Shown: piece by piece, positions 22,701-33,241 of the stretch
Layout: every line of letters starts with the position of its first letter
Position numbering within the stretch: the first letter of the stretch is position 1
DNA from: Hirsutella rhossiliensis
Lineage: Eukaryota > Ascomycota > Sordariomycetes > Hypocreales > Ophiocordycipitaceae
Direction of reading: 5' to 3'
Assembly: GCF_020360975.1 (NCBI RefSeq)
Contig: NW_025408682.1
Location: forward strand, 912,501-976,500
Length of the DNA stretch: 64,000 nucleotides
The notes under the pieces: generated by a model
What the model was told of the DNA's origin: nothing
The model's input: only the letters and a program-made list of their open reading frames with translations
The model's database searches: none
Program-made: the position numbers and the translations under genes

Positions 22701-25700
22701 AGGCATACTATTTATTAGAGCCGCGCGTATATTATTTAATTATTCCCTAAGGAACGGGGATATATAGGTTAAATGTTAGATCGGCACTATCTAGGTAGTT
22801 ACGCTAGCGGTAGGAGCTATTAGATAGGAGCTTCCGGACGAGGTCGATATAGTAAAATCCTTTTAGGCTGCGACCTTAATAGTTAATAAAGACGTATGCG
22901 AAAGACTAAAGCTTAAGGAAGCTATATAGGAAACAGCTACCTAGCTCCTAAGAAAAATTTTTTAGGCTTCGGTAATAGAAGTCGAAGAAGATAACCTAGG
23001 AGCTACCTAATAATTATAGAGAGAAACCCTTACGGATACCTAGACGGCCGAGATTCTCTTACTAGGAGGTAAGATCCTTAGTTATAGAGGGGGTGCTAAC
23101 TAAGTCCCTAACCTAGCCTACGCTAGCGTAAACGAGCCCTTAATAGTACTAGTACGATAGTAATTAATTATAGATAAAGGAGATAAGGCGATTCTAGCTA
23201 TCGGATCTAAGATAGTAGAAGAGATTATTAAAGTTATAGTTATAGAGGCTATAGGAGAATTTAAGAAAAATATTATTAAAGCTAGAAAGAAGTTCCGAAA
23301 GATCTAGAAAGTTAAAGTTAAAATAGGGAGGAAACGACCTATTAGATTATATAATCTAAGAGTTAATACTCTCTTTAAAAGAAAAGTAAATAAGATTAAC
23401 CCTATTAACGATACTCTATTAGACGGCTCGACGCCGGAAGGGGACCCTAACTAAAAGAAGACTAAATAGAATACTATTAAAGATAAGATATAGCCTAGAC
23501 CCTACCCGGAACACTTAATAGGAAAATTCTTAAGTATATAGAAAGGAAAGCGGCTAACGTAAGAAAGACTTAAAGCAATCTACGAATAATTTAAGGCTTT
23601 TTATAGAGGTAGAAATCGGATCTTCGATAGTATTCTATTTAATAGAGAAGCAGCGTTATCCTAGGACTTTATAGAAAGAGGTAGAGTCGACCTAGCTATA
23701 GCCCTACTATAGGTTATTAAGATAATAGAATATAAGGCATAGTAAGCAGCCTTAATCCCGATCCTAAAAGCGATAGAGTAGAAAGTTATCGATATCCTTA
23801 AAATTAAACTAGAAATAGGAGTCCTTAAAGAAGGGCACGGGCCCTATAAGAACCCCTTTTTCCTAGTAGTAAAGAAAGATAGAGGACTACGCCTAATTAA
23901 TTCCGCTACGTATATAAATACCGTTATAATAAGAGATGCGAACCTACCGCCGAATATAGACGAGTTTAGCGACTACTTCTCGATATATAAGATCCTTTCC
24001 CTCCTAGACCTTTTTTTAGGCTATAATTAGATCCCTCTTAATATTAAAAGCCGTAACTTAACGATATTCGCGATACCTATTAGCCTCTTATATATATATA
24101 TACTCCCTTAAGGGGCTACGAACTTAGTCGGCTAATTTATAAGGATAATATAAAGAATCCTATAAGACCTTATACCGAATATCTATAGGAATTTCCTCGA
24201 TAATATAGGTGTTAAGGGGCCCGACACGATATATAATAATAAAGAGGTAGCGCTAAGAGTAAGGAGATTTATCTTCGAATACCTTATTAACCTCGATAAA
24301 GTCCTAGTTAACGTTAAACTCTCCGGTTATACGATTATAGGGGCTAAATCGAAATTCTACTAGTAAGCGACCGAAGTTATCGGTTATATCTATAGAATAA
24401 ATAGAAGGTGCCCCGTAGAAGCTAAAGTTATTAAAATTAAGGAATAGATAAGATGCCTTAATATAACGTATATTAGAGCTTTCCTTAGTATCGTAGGATA
24501 CTATCGAATCTAGATTAGATAGTTCGCTATCTTAGCAAAACCCCTTATAGACCTACTAAAGAAAGAAGTCTATTAGGAATAAGGAGACGAATAAGTAAAA
24601 GCGATAGCTGCCCTTAAGGAAGCTATTACTAATCTAGTCTTTCTAGTATCCCTCGACGTCGGCCTAAGAAGAGGAGATATTATTCTAATATATAATGCTA
24701 GTCTGCTTAGCTAGGGGGTAGTCTTAATATAAATCGTCGACGGAAAGAGGCGCCCTATAAGGTTCGAAAGTAGAACGTAGTTACTAGTAGAAACTAAATA
24801 CGATGCGATAAAGAGGGAGTATAGGGCTATATTAAGTACGCTTAAGAGACTAAGAATATACCTATACGGCGTATATTTTATCTTAGAAACTAACGCATAG
24901 GTCCTAGTTAATTAACTAAAAGGTGCCCTTAAAGACGTCCCTAGAGCTATAGTAACTCGCTAGATAAGCTATATTTTCCTCTTCGACTTTACTATACGAT
25001 ACGTCGAAGGCAAGAAGAATAGCGTAGCCGACGGACTCTTAAGAAAGCCTAAAGGACCTTCTAACGCATTAGATAGGGAAATAGAAGGCGATATTAAAGA
25101 ATTTATAGACTTCTACTTAATATAGTATAAGGGACTAAGCTATAAGGGGACTACTTAAAGGAATCGAGGATAATTGCGAACTTCCTTTAAACGTTAAAAC
25201 GGCCGGAGGGCCTTTCTAAATAAGACTATAGGAAGCTACGTCTAAAGAGTCTAAGTTTCTACGTTAAAGATTAGAAGCTTTAGCGACTCCCTAGGAAGGA
25301 AGAAAGGGGACCTATACTAGTCGTAGATAACTTAAAAGAACGGAAAAGGATTATCGCAAAGTACTATACGTAAATAGGGCATAAAGGACGATAAGTTATA
25401 TATACGTTCGTAAAAGATAGGTATTAATAGGCTAGCCTTTAGAACGATATTTACGGCGTAATCTCTTCCTATAAAGAATGCTAATACTTTACGACTAAGA
25501 GACCCCGGGAAGTTATAACCGCGACCGCGCCTAGCTACCCTATAAGTAAGATTCACTTCGACAGCTAGTATATACTATCTAATTATAGGTATTTATACCT
25601 TATAGAAGCACGAGACGACCTTACTAGATAGGTAGAAGTAACCCTAGTTAAAGAAATTACCGCGGGAGCTATAACTAAATTTATACTCTCTATTATTTAT

Positions 25701-26770
25701 AGGTATAGCGTAATACTGCACGCTATAATCGATAGAGGGCCCGAAATAAAGAAAGACTTTAAGTATATCCTAGAGGATATAGGCGTTAAAGTTATTTAAA
25801 CTTTAGTATATAATCTAAAGGCGAACGCGGTAGTAGAATAAGGGTACTAAAGGTTAATAATAGCGCTTATAAAAATAGCGGAGAAAAAGGGTAAGTAGAT
25901 TAGATACCTTAACTAGGCAATCCTTATAGACCGAATAGTAGTTAAAGAGTCTCACGGAATATTAGCTTTCTACCTACTATATAGATAGGAACCGGTACTA
26001 CCTCTTAAGGTAGAATACCCGACTTAGCGACTAATCGACTAGGACGAAGTAAAGATAAAAGAAGAATTATTTAAAGCACGAGTGCGAGTTTTAGAAAGGA
26101 AAGAGAAAGATATAGAAGAAGCTAAGAAAAGAGTAATAAGATATCGGAATCGATTAGTAGAGAGGACGGATAAAGCTAATAAGTATATAATAAGGAAAGA
26201 AAGCCTATAACCTAGAGACCTCGTCTTACTATTCGACGTAAGACGATTAAATAATCTAGGGAGGTAAGCTAAGTATTAGATAAGGTAGAACGGTCCCTTT
26301 TAAGTAGTATCGCGCTCGGAGCAGTCTAGGGCGTATAAGATTAAGACTCTAGATAGAATCGTGCTTAATAAGACAATCTTAAGAGAGTATTTAAAGAAGT
26401 TTAAAAAGGATAAGGAAGGTTAATAGTGCTCTACTAGGGACGACTAGTTGCTCTAGGATAAGATTACTCTCGATAAGAGGAGGAAGGAAGAAATAACGGA
26501 TAAAGTAGATAATTTACTACTCCTACTAAGCAAAGAAGCCTTAGATTAGATAGTGCTACGGTCGCAACGACTCCTTAACGAACCTTAGAAGGATTAAAGC
26601 TAGGAAGAGGAAGAAGAGCGACTACGGATACCTAAGAAAGGCCTAAGGCACACGATCGAGGTTTAGCTACCGTAACTTAGTAAAGTAAAAAAGGATCTCT
26701 ACGCTAGAGCCCTAAAGACGCTAATCTAACGAGAAAAGGAGGAGGTAAAAAGGAGCTAGGGAGGAAAAAG
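19723..26770 (+). pseudogene. A2 gag-pol, Ty3/Gypsy, RIP-destroyed
   Basis: The ATG at 19723 opens a frame that also holds the zinc knuckle (21196-21237, reading Y-F-Y-Y-G-K-E-G-Y-Y-L-N-K-Y) and RT, so gag and pol were one frame. RT spans 23740-24400, with RLINSATYINT, LSLLDLFLGYN and FLDNIGVKGP at 24193-24222, where N replaces the second catalytic D. RNase H is about 24600-25020, with KYDAIKREYRAI and YVEGKKNSVADG. Integrase is 25330-26340, with FVKDRY, YKEC and RGPEIKKDF. A change of frame occurs between 25100 and 25170. Stops are at Trp/Gln codons. The IGVKGP form of the RT box is one I associate with ascomycete Gypsy polyproteins. Confidence 0.8.
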
Positions 26771-27252
26771 CGGCAAAGATAAAATCTACGACTATCGTAA
26801 GAAGCACGCTAGAACCTAACTAGTAACTAGGATACCGTCTAACTATCTAATCGAAGGACGACTATAATAGCCGAGATATTTACGAGTGCCCTACCTACTA
26901 CCTTATCGTTTTAAATTTTCTACCTAAGGCTCCCTAAGTAGATAAAGATAATACTTCCTACCCTTCCCTAATAATAGCCTACCCTCTACTACCTTAAAGA
27001 AGGCGAATAAAGATATAATTAAATAATAGAATAAGAAAACGAATATTCTTACTACCTACCTCCCTTAAGAATAGGAGTTTTTACTTCGTAGATAGGGACG
27101 TCTATTCTTTATTATAGAGGGGGAGACCCGCCGTAGCGAAAATAAACGCGCTTACGAGATAAATTTTAATATATTTTCGACTTACCGAATTAAACGCGTA
27201 TTACCTTAAGAGAAAAACTTTTACCGCTAAAGATAGCGACTAAACGAGGCTA
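26771..27252 (+). other. Non-coding 3' region of A2
   Basis: No reading frame is supported here. It contains a purine run AGAGGGGGAGACC (about 27115) that resembles a polypurine tract but is not next to an LTR. It ends at the A/B junction. Confidence 0.5.
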
Positions 27253-27312
27253 CCTACTCCCGGCAAACCTACTATAGACTACTATAAAGCGAACTTAAAG
27301 ACTATCTAATTA

Positions 27313-28299
27313 TTACTCGAGAGAGAGCTCGTTAAACCTATACAATCTCTTTCTAGGTAAGACGGGCGTAAGGTTAATTTCCTCCCCTTCCTCTAAATCC
27401 TTAGTAGGACTAAAGGGATTAAGGATATTACGAAGAAGACGAGGGGCGGTCTTATTGCTAATATACTTATCGTAAAATTTATTAGTCTTAAGGTCGGTGC
27501 GGAAATTATAACCGTATATACGGTTAGCGAATCTATTAGGGTCGTAAGCAGCCCTACGGTATCTAGGGAAGTGCCGCTATTCGTAAACGGGCGCCTTAGT
27601 CGAATCCTAGACGCAGTTAGCGTAAGAACCGCCGGTAGTGCCTAGAAGAGAGATATACTCGTAAAAAGGAAATATAACGTGCTCGTAAGCGGAAGTTATA
27701 GTTATCTAATAAGTTCGAATATACCCTTAATAAAGGCGAGGATTGCGAGTTCCGTATAAAGCAATTAAGACTACTCGAGAGTATTCTTACCGCCCCGAAC
27801 TAAGCTAAGAAAAGAAATATCCGCGCGGATAAGCGATTTCTATAGGGATATAGGTTACTAGCTAACGTCTATAATAAAGGGCATAAAAGACAATTTAATT
27901 ATACCGACCTAGCGTGCTCTCGAGAAAGTAGGAGAGAGGGGAGCGACCGCGCGCTTTAACCCTAACGATATCGGGAGCTTTTAACGGAACCCGTAACCGA
28001 AAGGCGATTTCTACGTAAATTAGAAACCCTTAGTAACCGATATTATTTCTATTACGGACCTAGGTCTCGAAGTAACTATAGATCTATAGAAGAAGACGGT
28101 TAGAACGAGCTAAGCGAGATTAGATAAGTTAGATAGTCGTTACTCGAAAGTACTCTATACGAAGAGGAAAGACCTTAGTACGATAATTCTAAGTAAGAAG
28201 AGTAGTAGCAACGAGGGAAGGTCGTAGAAGAGCAGTTAAAGAGAGGTTAACGATATCTAGCAGCTCTTTAGTTTCGAGTTTAGCGGTCTTACGAGATAT
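27313..28299 (-). pseudogene. Unrecognised ORF B-minus (328 codons), copy 1
   Basis: The frame starts at ATA (28297-28299, probably ATG before RIP), reading SRKTAKLETKELLDIVN. It ends at TAA 27313-27315 after LYRFNELSLE. Internal TAG/TAA occur only where Trp or Gln is plausible. Later segments include SPLSYFLESTLGRYN, GTRNPRLY, GTTGGSYANC and FANRIYGYNFRTD. Length and frame are identical in the second copy (31772-32758), which supports real coding. There is no clear signal peptide, and apparent hydrophobicity may be inflated by C->T change. I do not recognise the family. Confidence 0.6.
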
Positions 28300-28790
28300 A
28301 ATAAGGAAGAAGAGGCAATTATAAAAGGAGAAGATAAAAGGTAGCGGTCCGGAGAAATAAAGAAGATAGAGGAGAGAAGAGGGAGAAGAGGAATAGAGAG
28401 AGTAAAGAGGAAAAGAAAAGGGCGGGGATTAGATAGCTCCCTAATCGATAACCGGTAGAAGAAGCTATTTAAGCGTAACCGCTAAACACGCCCGAGACTT
28501 TACCGCTATAGAGGCCGGCTAAAGCAACTAATAACCGCGCGCTCTAACGACTATTTATTCCTCTCGCTATACCCTCCTTCTTCCTTCCTTCTTCTTCCTT
28601 CTATACGTATATATATATATATATACTCCGCACGCTTCCCTACTTATAACGATCCCCTCTACTAATATAACTCCTATATATATATATAATACCCTCTTAG
28701 CCTCTTAGCGTTATAACTCGAAACTACTTACCTTAACTATCTAATCTTAGCTTCTCCCTCTCTTTCGCTTACTCTACCCTTTTCTAAGAT
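28300..28790. promoter_or_regulatory. Divergent intergenic region of module B1
   Basis: This spacer lies between the starts of the two divergent ORFs, so it presumably holds both promoters. It contains a long purine-rich stretch (about 28325-28430), a pyrimidine-rich stretch (about 28560-28600) and a TA microsatellite (about 28607-28624). The microsatellite is the main length difference from B2. No specific promoter element is claimed because RIP would have altered it. Confidence 0.4.
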
Positions 28791-31340
28791 ATAGCGGCGA
28801 ACCTAAATAGTATCCTAGGCCCGGCTATAGACCTCCCTAAGGATGCCGCTATCTTCTTTAGCGCACTACTATTTAGGAGTAGGAGCTCTATTTTGCCTAC
28901 TTACTACGGCGAAGTTAAAGTAGAAGGCGGCGAAGGGCGCTTCTACGCTAAAGACGAGGAAAGGTTCGTAGACTAAGACCGACGAGACGTTTATAGGTAG
29001 AAGTAACCTCCTTAGTACGTCTATAGAGATCGTTGGTACCCGATACTAACGGGCCCTATTAAGCGGCGGGATATTACCTTCGAAGACGCTCGGATAATAT
29101 ATAAAGGCGTTAAAAAGATAAATAGATTCGCTAAGAATAAGGCCCGCTAGGAAGAGTATATTATCGACGTATATAACTTTCTCCGTAGAGCTATTAATAA
29201 ACGATAGGCTACGAGCTTCGGCCTTAGCGCGATAATTAAAATCTTAATAAGAGGTATTAAGAACGCGGTATACCCCTTACCTTACCCGCTATCGGTTTAT
29301 ACTAACTATTAGGGGGAACCTATCGAAGATATAGAAGATAGATATAAGAAGTACTACGAATGCCTAAATAACGAGGAGCATCTAATTAAGTTTACCGCTC
29401 CTACCTTCGACCTTAGTTACTTCGCGTATAAACGAAGGTATATAACTAGAGTTATTAACTTTTCGGTAGGCACGAATAAAGGGGGACTCTACTAAGGGGC
29501 GTTCCTCTAAGACCGTAGAGAAGGAAACCTAGTCGTTTTTAATGCTTAGAAAGAGGGACGATATACTAGACTCTATACGTTCCTATAAGTATAGCGGCAG
29601 TTTCTTTATATCCTCTAAGTTCCTTATAACTTTACCTATACGCTAGTCCCTTATACCGCCTAGTAAGAAGGGTAGGAATACGGCTACTTAGCCTTAATAA
29701 TAATCTAATACTAGGTTAAAGGTATAGTCGGGCTACGCCTTAAGATAATTAAATAGCGATGCCTAAAAGTTAAAGTAATTCTAGAGTAAAGGTATAGAGC
29801 AACGTAAGAAGCCCCGTAGATAGACGAGATCTTATACCGAGACTAGTGTTTCTTTAAGCCGGATAAGAGGATAAGTATAAAAGGCTACGTCGATAGGCTA
29901 ATATACGGAATCTAAGCCGTCGCGGCGAACGAGCTTAATTATATATAAGCGATATTATAGGGCGGTAGAGTTTCCTAGTAGTTTAATAGCGGGGTTAGAC
30001 GACTATAAAGGATACTATTTAATTAAGGTCTAATAACTTTCGGCGGAGTCTTTCCTACGAGGATTCCTAGGAGCGAGCGGATTTACCGATATAACCGCAT
30101 TATCTTAGGAGACTAGGAAGAATAAGACCTCTAAGAAGTCCTAGAGGTAGTTAACCTCCTAGATAGGCCTACTAGATAGAAACTACCGCTCTAAAAAGAC
30201 ATAGAACTAGCTTATACGGCGAGGAAAGCGAGAAAGGAGCTATCTACGCTAGCTGCCCTTACGGAGTAACCTAACCTAATTGCTTAAGCTACGCGCGGTT
30301 TCTTTATAAAACTTCTCCCTAAAAAGACCCCTAACTATTTAATTACGCTAACGGGAATCGAGAATAGACCTAGTCCTTCGTTACCTCGAGCGTTAACCGA
30401 ATCGAGCTCCTTATCTAAACTAAGCAGCCTTTCCCTAAGTAACCTTAAGATAGGATCCCTGCCCTAGAGCCTATAAAGGAGAGAGCTAAGCGCCCCTACT
30501 AGTCCCTTTATCTACGTAGAAACGACGCCTTTATTCTCCCCCTCTAATATATAGCTAATTAGGCCTACTCCTCGCCCGCTACTAACGGCTCCTCTAAACG
30601 TATAAAGGAGCGAAAGACTCGTAACCGCTCCCCCGCCGATAACCTAATAAGGAGCTAGCAGGGAAGAAAGGCAGATAGCCCGGCTGCCTACTCGCCCTAG
30701 GACCCCGAAATTACTAGGCGCTCGGTTAATTACCCTAAGGCCGAAGACTCTAGTAACGCCTATAGCACGCCCCGTTACTCCCTAGAAACGAAGTATAGTA
30801 ATAGCTTCTCTAGCTATAGTCCCTATAAGGTTTATACCGGGCTTTAAACCCTCCTAGGTCGAAGGAGTTAAAAACCTAGGAATATATTAGAACCACCGCT
30901 AGGATATTAACGACTATAATTCTATATATTTACGTAGGACTACTAGTAACGCGATAACGATTAGCCTACGAGACTCTATAGCTTATCTAATCTAGCCGTA
31001 CCTAAAGCTACGGACTAGTAAAGACGCTAACTACTTTGTTTCCCTAACGCCCCCGGGAATAATAAGCGCGAATACTTAGGAGCGTATACGGGGGGCAGTA
31101 GATAATTATCTAAAGAATGAAGTACGCGAGCAAAGATAGGAAAGAGCTAAACGAGTAGCTTATAGGTAAAGGGAGGAATAAAGGACGCGAAGGGAAAGGA
31201 TTATAGTAAAGGAGAAAAGTTCCGTCGATGGTTTATTTACTTACTTACGTGCTTAGGAAGAGAGCCTTGCCCGTTATTATCGCGCCCTTTCCGTTAGTAT
31301 CTTAGGTCGGAAAGTCGCTAGGGAGGAGTTTAACGGGTAA
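28791..31340 (+). pseudogene. Unrecognised ORF B-plus (849 codons), copy 1
   Basis: The start is ATA 28791-28793 (ancestral ATG; next residues AANLNSILGPAIDLPKDAAI). One frame runs 2550 nt to TAA 31338-31340, ten bases inside LTR L3. Stops fall at Trp/Gln-type codons. The N-terminal third holds motifs such as LPTYYGEVKVEGGEGRFYA and FEDARIIYKGVKKINRFA. The middle is rich in charged residues, then comes a Ser/Pro/Leu-rich stretch (about residues 540-640) and a basic, coiled-coil-like end. The C-terminal codons overlap the purine tract before L3. It is not RT, integrase or gag as I know them. An env-position accessory protein or captured gene are both possible. Confidence 0.65.
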
Positions 31341-31706
31341 GATTATACCCCTATAGACATTAGCCCGTTAAAGGGATAAGACCCCTAGCACCCCCCCCCC
31401 CTCTAACTTTCTTCTAAGTGTACTTAAAGGCGTTATAAAGACCTCGATTATCTAATTAGGCATTATCCTTAATTATAGTTAATTTAAATTTTTGTTTTTC
31501 CCCTTTAAAGTAGATGCCGCTAGTTACGCGACTCTAGTAGAAACGAAGAGGCATAGAGTAAAGAAATCTCTAAGACTTATATTTATAACCTAAAGCCTAT
31601 AGAGCTATATATAGACTAAGTAATTAGATAATTGCGTGGTTAATTGCTCTGCTAATCCTTTGCTACGTGCTATGCGTACTTTAGGTATATGCCCTCGTCC
31701 CTATTA
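31331..31706 (+). repeat. LTR L3
   Basis: 376 bp, starting TAACGGG and ending CCCTATTA, where the final CG has become TA. It has a poly-C run at about 31389-31400. It is preceded by the purine tract of B1 and followed directly by module B2. Confidence 0.8.
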
Positions 31707-31771
31707 AACTACTTACTTTTAGTAAACCTACTATAGACTACTATAAAGCGAACTTAAAGACTATTTAATTA

Positions 31772-32758
31772 TTACTTAAGAGAGATCTCGTTAAACTTAT
31801 ATAATCTCTTTTTAAGTAAAATAAGTATAAGGTTAATTTCCTTTCCTTCCTTTAAATCCTTAGTAAGACTAAAGGGATTAAGGATATTATAAAGAAGATA
31901 AAGGGCGGTCTCGTTACTAATATACTTATCGTAAAATTTATTAGTTTTAAGGTCGGTATAGAAATTATAACTATATATATAGTTAGCGAATCTATTAGGG
32001 TTATAAGTAGCTCTATAGTATCTAAGGAAGTACCGCTATTTATAAACGGGCGCTTTAGTCGAATCCTAGATATAGTTAGCGTAAGAGCTACTAGTAGTAC
32101 TTAAAAGAGAAATATACTTATAAAAAGGAAATATAATATACTTATAAGCGGAAGTTATAGTTATTTAATAAGTTCGAATATACCCTTAATAAAAGCGAGG
32201 ATTACGAGTTCTATATAAAGTAATTAAGACTACTTAAAAGTATTCTTACTGCCTTAAACTAAGCTAAGAAAAGAAATATCCGCGCGGATAAGCGATTTCT
32301 ATAAGGATATAGGTTACTAGCTAATATCTATAATAAAGAGTATAGAAGATAATTTAATTATACTAACCTAGTATACTCTTAAGAAAGTAGGAGAGAAGAG
32401 AGCGACCGCGCGCTTTAATCTTAATAATATTAAGAGCTTTTAACGGAACTTATAACTAAAAGGCAATTTCTACGTAAATTAAAAACCCTTAATAACTAAT
32501 ATTATTTCTACTATAGACCTAGGTCTTAAAGTAACTATAGATCTATAAAAAAAGATAGTTAAAATAAGCTAAGCGAGATTAAATAAGTTAAATAGTTATT
32601 ACTTAAAAGTACTCTATATAAAGAAGAAAGACCTTAGTACGATAATTCTAAGTAAGAAAAGTAATAGTAATAAAGGAAGGTTATAAAAGAGTAGTTAAAA
32701 AGAGGTTAACGATATTTAGTAGCTCTTTAGTTTTAAGTTTAGCGGTCTTAAGAGATAT
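31772..32758 (-). pseudogene. Unrecognised ORF B-minus, copy 2
   Basis: This is the second copy of the 987-nt ORF at 27313-28299, with the same start (ATA for ATG) and stop and no indel. It carries more stops and more TA in place of CG than copy 1. The function is unknown. Confidence 0.6.
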
Positions 32759-33241
32759 AATAAGGAAGAAGAGGTAGTCGTAAAAGGAGAAGATAAAAGG
32801 TAGCGGTCTAGAGAAATAAAGAAGATAGAAGAGAGAAGAAGAAAAAGAAAAATAAAAAGAGTAAAGAGGAGAAGAAAAGGGTAGAGATTAAATAGCTCCT
32901 TAATTAATAACCGGTAAAAGAAGCTATTTAAGCGTAACCCTTAAATACGCCTAAGACCTTACTACTATAGAGGCTAGCTAAACTAACTAATAACCGCGCG
33001 CTTTAATAACTATTTATTCCTCTTACTATACCCTCCTTCTTTCTTCCTTCTTCTTCCTTTTATATATATATATATACTCTATACGCTTCCTTACTTATAA
33101 CGATCCCCTTTACTAATATAACTCCTATATATATATATAATACCCTCTTAGCCTTTTAGCGTTATAACTTAAAACTACTTACCCTAATTATCTAATCTTA
33201 GCTTCTCCTTCTCTTTCGCTTACTTTACCCTTTCCTAAGAT
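32759..33241. promoter_or_regulatory. Divergent intergenic region of module B2
   Basis: Counterpart of 28300-28790, with purine-rich then pyrimidine-rich stretches and a shorter TA run at about 33060-33075. It is 8 bp shorter overall than in B1. Confidence 0.4.

Larger units (their letters stand above)
27253..31330. mobile_element. Module B1: two-ORF cassette
   Basis: About 4.07 kb that aligns along its whole length with B2 (31707-35781). It carries a 987-nt minus ORF and a 2550-nt plus ORF transcribed away from a ~490-bp shared spacer, and it ends with a purine tract at L3. It contains no RT, integrase or transposase that I recognise. B1 keeps many CpG where B2 has TpA, so B1 is the less mutated copy. 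Confidence 0.7.
19137..31706 (+). mobile_element. Element A2 plus module B1, L to L, ~12.6 kb
   Basis: This is the longest L-bounded unit: L2, Gypsy gag-pol body A2, two-ORF module B1, L3. The A/B join (GAGGCTAC|CTACTCCC, about 27252) has no LTR between. B1 ends in a purine tract (AGGGAGGAG) touching L3, as a genuine retroelement 3' end should. Either this is the complete family member, with A1 and B2 as deletion derivatives, or A2 and B1 are parts of two elements fused by recombination. Confidence 0.65.

Noticed and set aside
25332..25556. 74-codon minus-strand ORF
   Set aside because: It lies opposite the integrase of A2, which has clear motifs on the plus strand. It is a shadow frame.
27110..27130. 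Polypurine tract of A2 (AGAGGGGGAGACC)
   Set aside because: It is not adjacent to any LTR in A1 or A2, whereas B has a purine tract touching L3/L4. It may be a central tract but was not called.
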